NCBI GenBank assembly: GCA_002351535.1
Contig: DEGR01000046.1
Location: 1-23,744, forward strand
Reading direction: 5' to 3'
Length of the DNA: 23,744 nt
From: Lachnospira sp. UBA2821
GTDB lineage: Bacteria; Bacillota; Clostridia; Lachnospirales; Lachnospiraceae
Position 1 is the stretch's first letter, and each line of letters opens with the position of its first letter. A model generated the notes under the pieces. The model was not told where the DNA came from, made no database searches, and saw only the letters and a list, made by a program, of their open reading frames with translations. Both the position numbers and the translations under genes were made by a program. Positions 22,647-23,744 of this stretch are shown in pieces.

Positions 22647-23354
22647 TTATTTTTTATCACCATATTTCTTATATGCAATATAAGAATAGTATGTTACAAT
22701 TCCGGTCATGGCAAATATAGTGACAAGTATTCCAATGAGTGCGGTTGTACCTTTGGTGAAAATACCGAGGATAATCATGGCAAAGCCGGAGATAATCATT
22801 AATACTCCGCCGAATTTATGGGTGGCAGCCCAAGTCTTTTCATTATTCATACTCCATATGGTACGGATACCAAGATATCTGTTTTTACGTGTTTTGGGAA
22901 GCAGGTTACCAAAGAGAATGAAGATAAATCCAAAGGCAAATGTAAGAATCTTATATATGTCAATCTGGGCTTTTGTACTTCCGCTTGTACTTTCAATGTA
23001 AGCTGAATATAGTGTGAAGAATATTGTTATACTTTCAAATATTCCTATTCCAATGCCCACATAATATAAAACATTGGAATTTGAAAGAGAATGTGCCTGT
23101 TCCTTCTCTGATGAATAGCTTTTTTTATCAGAATATAACATAAATAATCTTAGAATTACTATTGCTACAAACATCAGACCAGCGATTATCCAATAAGTAT
23201 GCTTTGAACCATAGTTATCAATATTACCATTAATGTCATAGTGAGTAGGAATTCTGTCAGGCAGGAATGTCATAAATGTTCCTGTTATTATAAATGGCAG
23301 TATTGCAAATATCCAGAATATTAATTCTTTAATCTTATTATTAGTCTTATTCAT
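22647..23354 (-). CDS. SdpI-like membrane protein (DUF1648 plus SdpI domain)
   Basis: A 235-residue membrane protein with about six to seven helices. The N-terminal half has the DUF1648 pattern LPDRIPTHYDINGNIDNYGSK. The C-terminal half has the SdpI pattern GNLLPKTRKNRYLGIRTIWSM followed by WAATHKFGG. In B. subtilis, SdpI gives immunity to the SdpC cannibalism toxin and signals to the repressor SdpR; many homologues occur without the toxin. I chose ATG 23354 because GGAG lies 6 nt upstream; an upstream in-frame extension to 23426 has no such site. It follows the ArsR gene on the minus strand after 96 bp. No sdpABC toxin genes are in the window. Confidence 0.88.
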   Translation of the reverse strand: MNKTNNKIKELIFWIFAILPFIITGTFMTFLPDRIPTHYDINGNIDNYGSKHTYWIIAGLMFVAIVILRLFMLYSDKKSYSSEKEQAHSLSNSNVLYYVGIGIGIFESITIFFTLYSAYIESTSGSTKAQIDIYKILTFAFGFIFILFGNLLPKTRKNRYLGIRTIWSMNNEKTWAATHKFGGVLMIISGFAMIILGIFTKGTTALIGILVTIFAMTGIVTYYSYIAYKKYGDKK

Positions 23355-23370
23355 ATTTTTCTCCATTTCT

Positions 23371-23425
23371 GCAGATGTATGCGTATAAGGAAGTGCTATG
23401 TGTAACATCTGCGATACAAATAGCA
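23371..23425 (-). promoter_or_regulatory. Interleaved inverted repeats between arsR-like gene and sdpI
   Basis: On the minus strand, in order: TGCTAT (23425-23420), GCAGATGT (23412-23405), ATAGCA (23399-23394) and ACATCTGC (23378-23371). The first pairs with the third and the second with the fourth, which is the arrangement of an H-type pseudoknot or of two competing hairpins. The last element ends about 8 nt before the SdpI ribosome binding site. Confidence 0.45.
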
Positions 23426-23450
23426 TATGGGTTTATAGTTTTGTCAGTTA

Positions 23451-23705
23451 TTAAAATTGCTTTGTCCATAAGATAAGTTCATCAAGGACAGATGTATTTA
23501 GTTCATAGTAGATAAAGTTTTTTTGTTTGTATTCCATTATCAGATCGGCTTTTTTAAGAAGTTTAAGGTGATAAGACAGAGCAGCCGGTGTGACGTCGAG
23601 TTTTGCTGCTATCTCCCCTGCAGTATGACTTCCGTCTTTCAGATATTCCAGTACACCCCGCCTTATAGGGTCTGATAATGCTTTAAAAGTATCTGCAAGT
23701 CCCAT
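23451..23705 (-). CDS. ArsR/SdpR-family repressor
   Basis: An 84-residue winged-helix repressor of the ArsR type, SdpR-like. It opens with the usual ADTFKALSDPIRRGVLEYLKDG, followed by the helix-turn-helix TAGEIAAKLDVTPAALSYHLKLLKKADLI and a short wing with KQKNFIYYELN. No metal-binding cysteines are present, which fits SdpR rather than a metal sensor. ATG 23705 is preceded by AAAGGAGG (4 nt gap); ATG 23720 overlaps that site's upstream edge. It precedes the SdpI-like gene, and in B. subtilis the equivalent SdpR represses sdpRI until SdpI binds it at the membrane. Confidence 0.9.
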   Translation of the reverse strand: MGLADTFKALSDPIRRGVLEYLKDGSHTAGEIAAKLDVTPAALSYHLKLLKKADLIMEYKQKNFIYYELNTSVLDELILWTKQF

Positions 23706-23725
23706 GTGACCTCCTTTCATATTGT

Positions 23726-23744
23726 ATACACTCTCGGATTCTCC
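23726..23744 (-). repeat. Right copy of terminal 19-bp inverted repeat
   Basis: The reverse complement of the sequence at 2-20, running off the window end. It is located 5 bp upstream of ATG 23720 and 20 bp upstream of the preferred start of the ArsR-like gene. The repeat may continue beyond the window. Confidence 0.8.

Overview
The window is AT-rich, densely packed bacterial DNA. It most likely comes from an anaerobic gut Firmicute of the Lachnospiraceae/Clostridia type. This rests on strong AGGAGG ribosome binding sites, consensus sigma-A promoters, a CIRCE element at clpB, a BirA operator at bioY, a Gram-positive LexA box at a Y-family polymerase/YolD pair, a hexameric NADP-type glutamate dehydrogenase, and a clostridial-style Rpn nuclease. 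The taxon is inferred from gene content and style, not from a marker gene. No tRNA, rRNA, CRISPR array or insertion sequence is visible.

Layout. (1) 1-2020: an SPL-family radical SAM gene converges on a bioY-DUF1284 operon, with a shared palindromic terminator. bioY has a consensus promoter whose -35 lies inside a BirA operator. (2) 2070-6950: two secreted multi-domain proteins, the second a heparinase II/III-like polysaccharide lyase, form an operon whose terminator lies inside the convergent yolD gene. (3) 6837-8520: a LexA-controlled Y-family DNA polymerase with YolD. (4) 8536-11087: lrgA-lrgB-FCD/GntR regulator-HAD phosphatase, headed by a perfect 17-bp FadR/PdhR-type operator. (5) 11093-16595: a consensus promoter, a 135-nt structured leader, and a tight six-gene run: two unknown membrane proteins, a HisC-type aminotransferase, a MATE transporter, a DUF368 undecaprenyl-phosphate translocase homologue and a cysteine desulfurase. 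(6) 16608-19848: a NusG-domain-II protein and a CIRCE-controlled clpB. (7) 19896-21428: monocistronic gdhA. (8) 21465-22602: an Rpn-family nuclease with a candidate in-frame internal gene. (9) 22647-23705: an SdpR/SdpI-like ArsR repressor and membrane protein pair on the minus strand.

Most promising for new biology: the lrgAB-GntR-phosphatase cluster, which could form a 2-hydroxyacid (glycolate or pyruvate) transport and salvage unit with a recognisable operator; the leader at 11128-11262, where a 12-bp hairpin competes with an 11-bp long-range helix that reaches the Shine-Dalgarno; and the candidate gene-within-gene in rpn, placed exactly at 12-bp repeats.

The window begins and ends with the same 19-bp sequence in inverted orientation. 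This may be a true flanking repeat or an assembly boundary. Functions are inferred from motifs read by eye; no database search was run.
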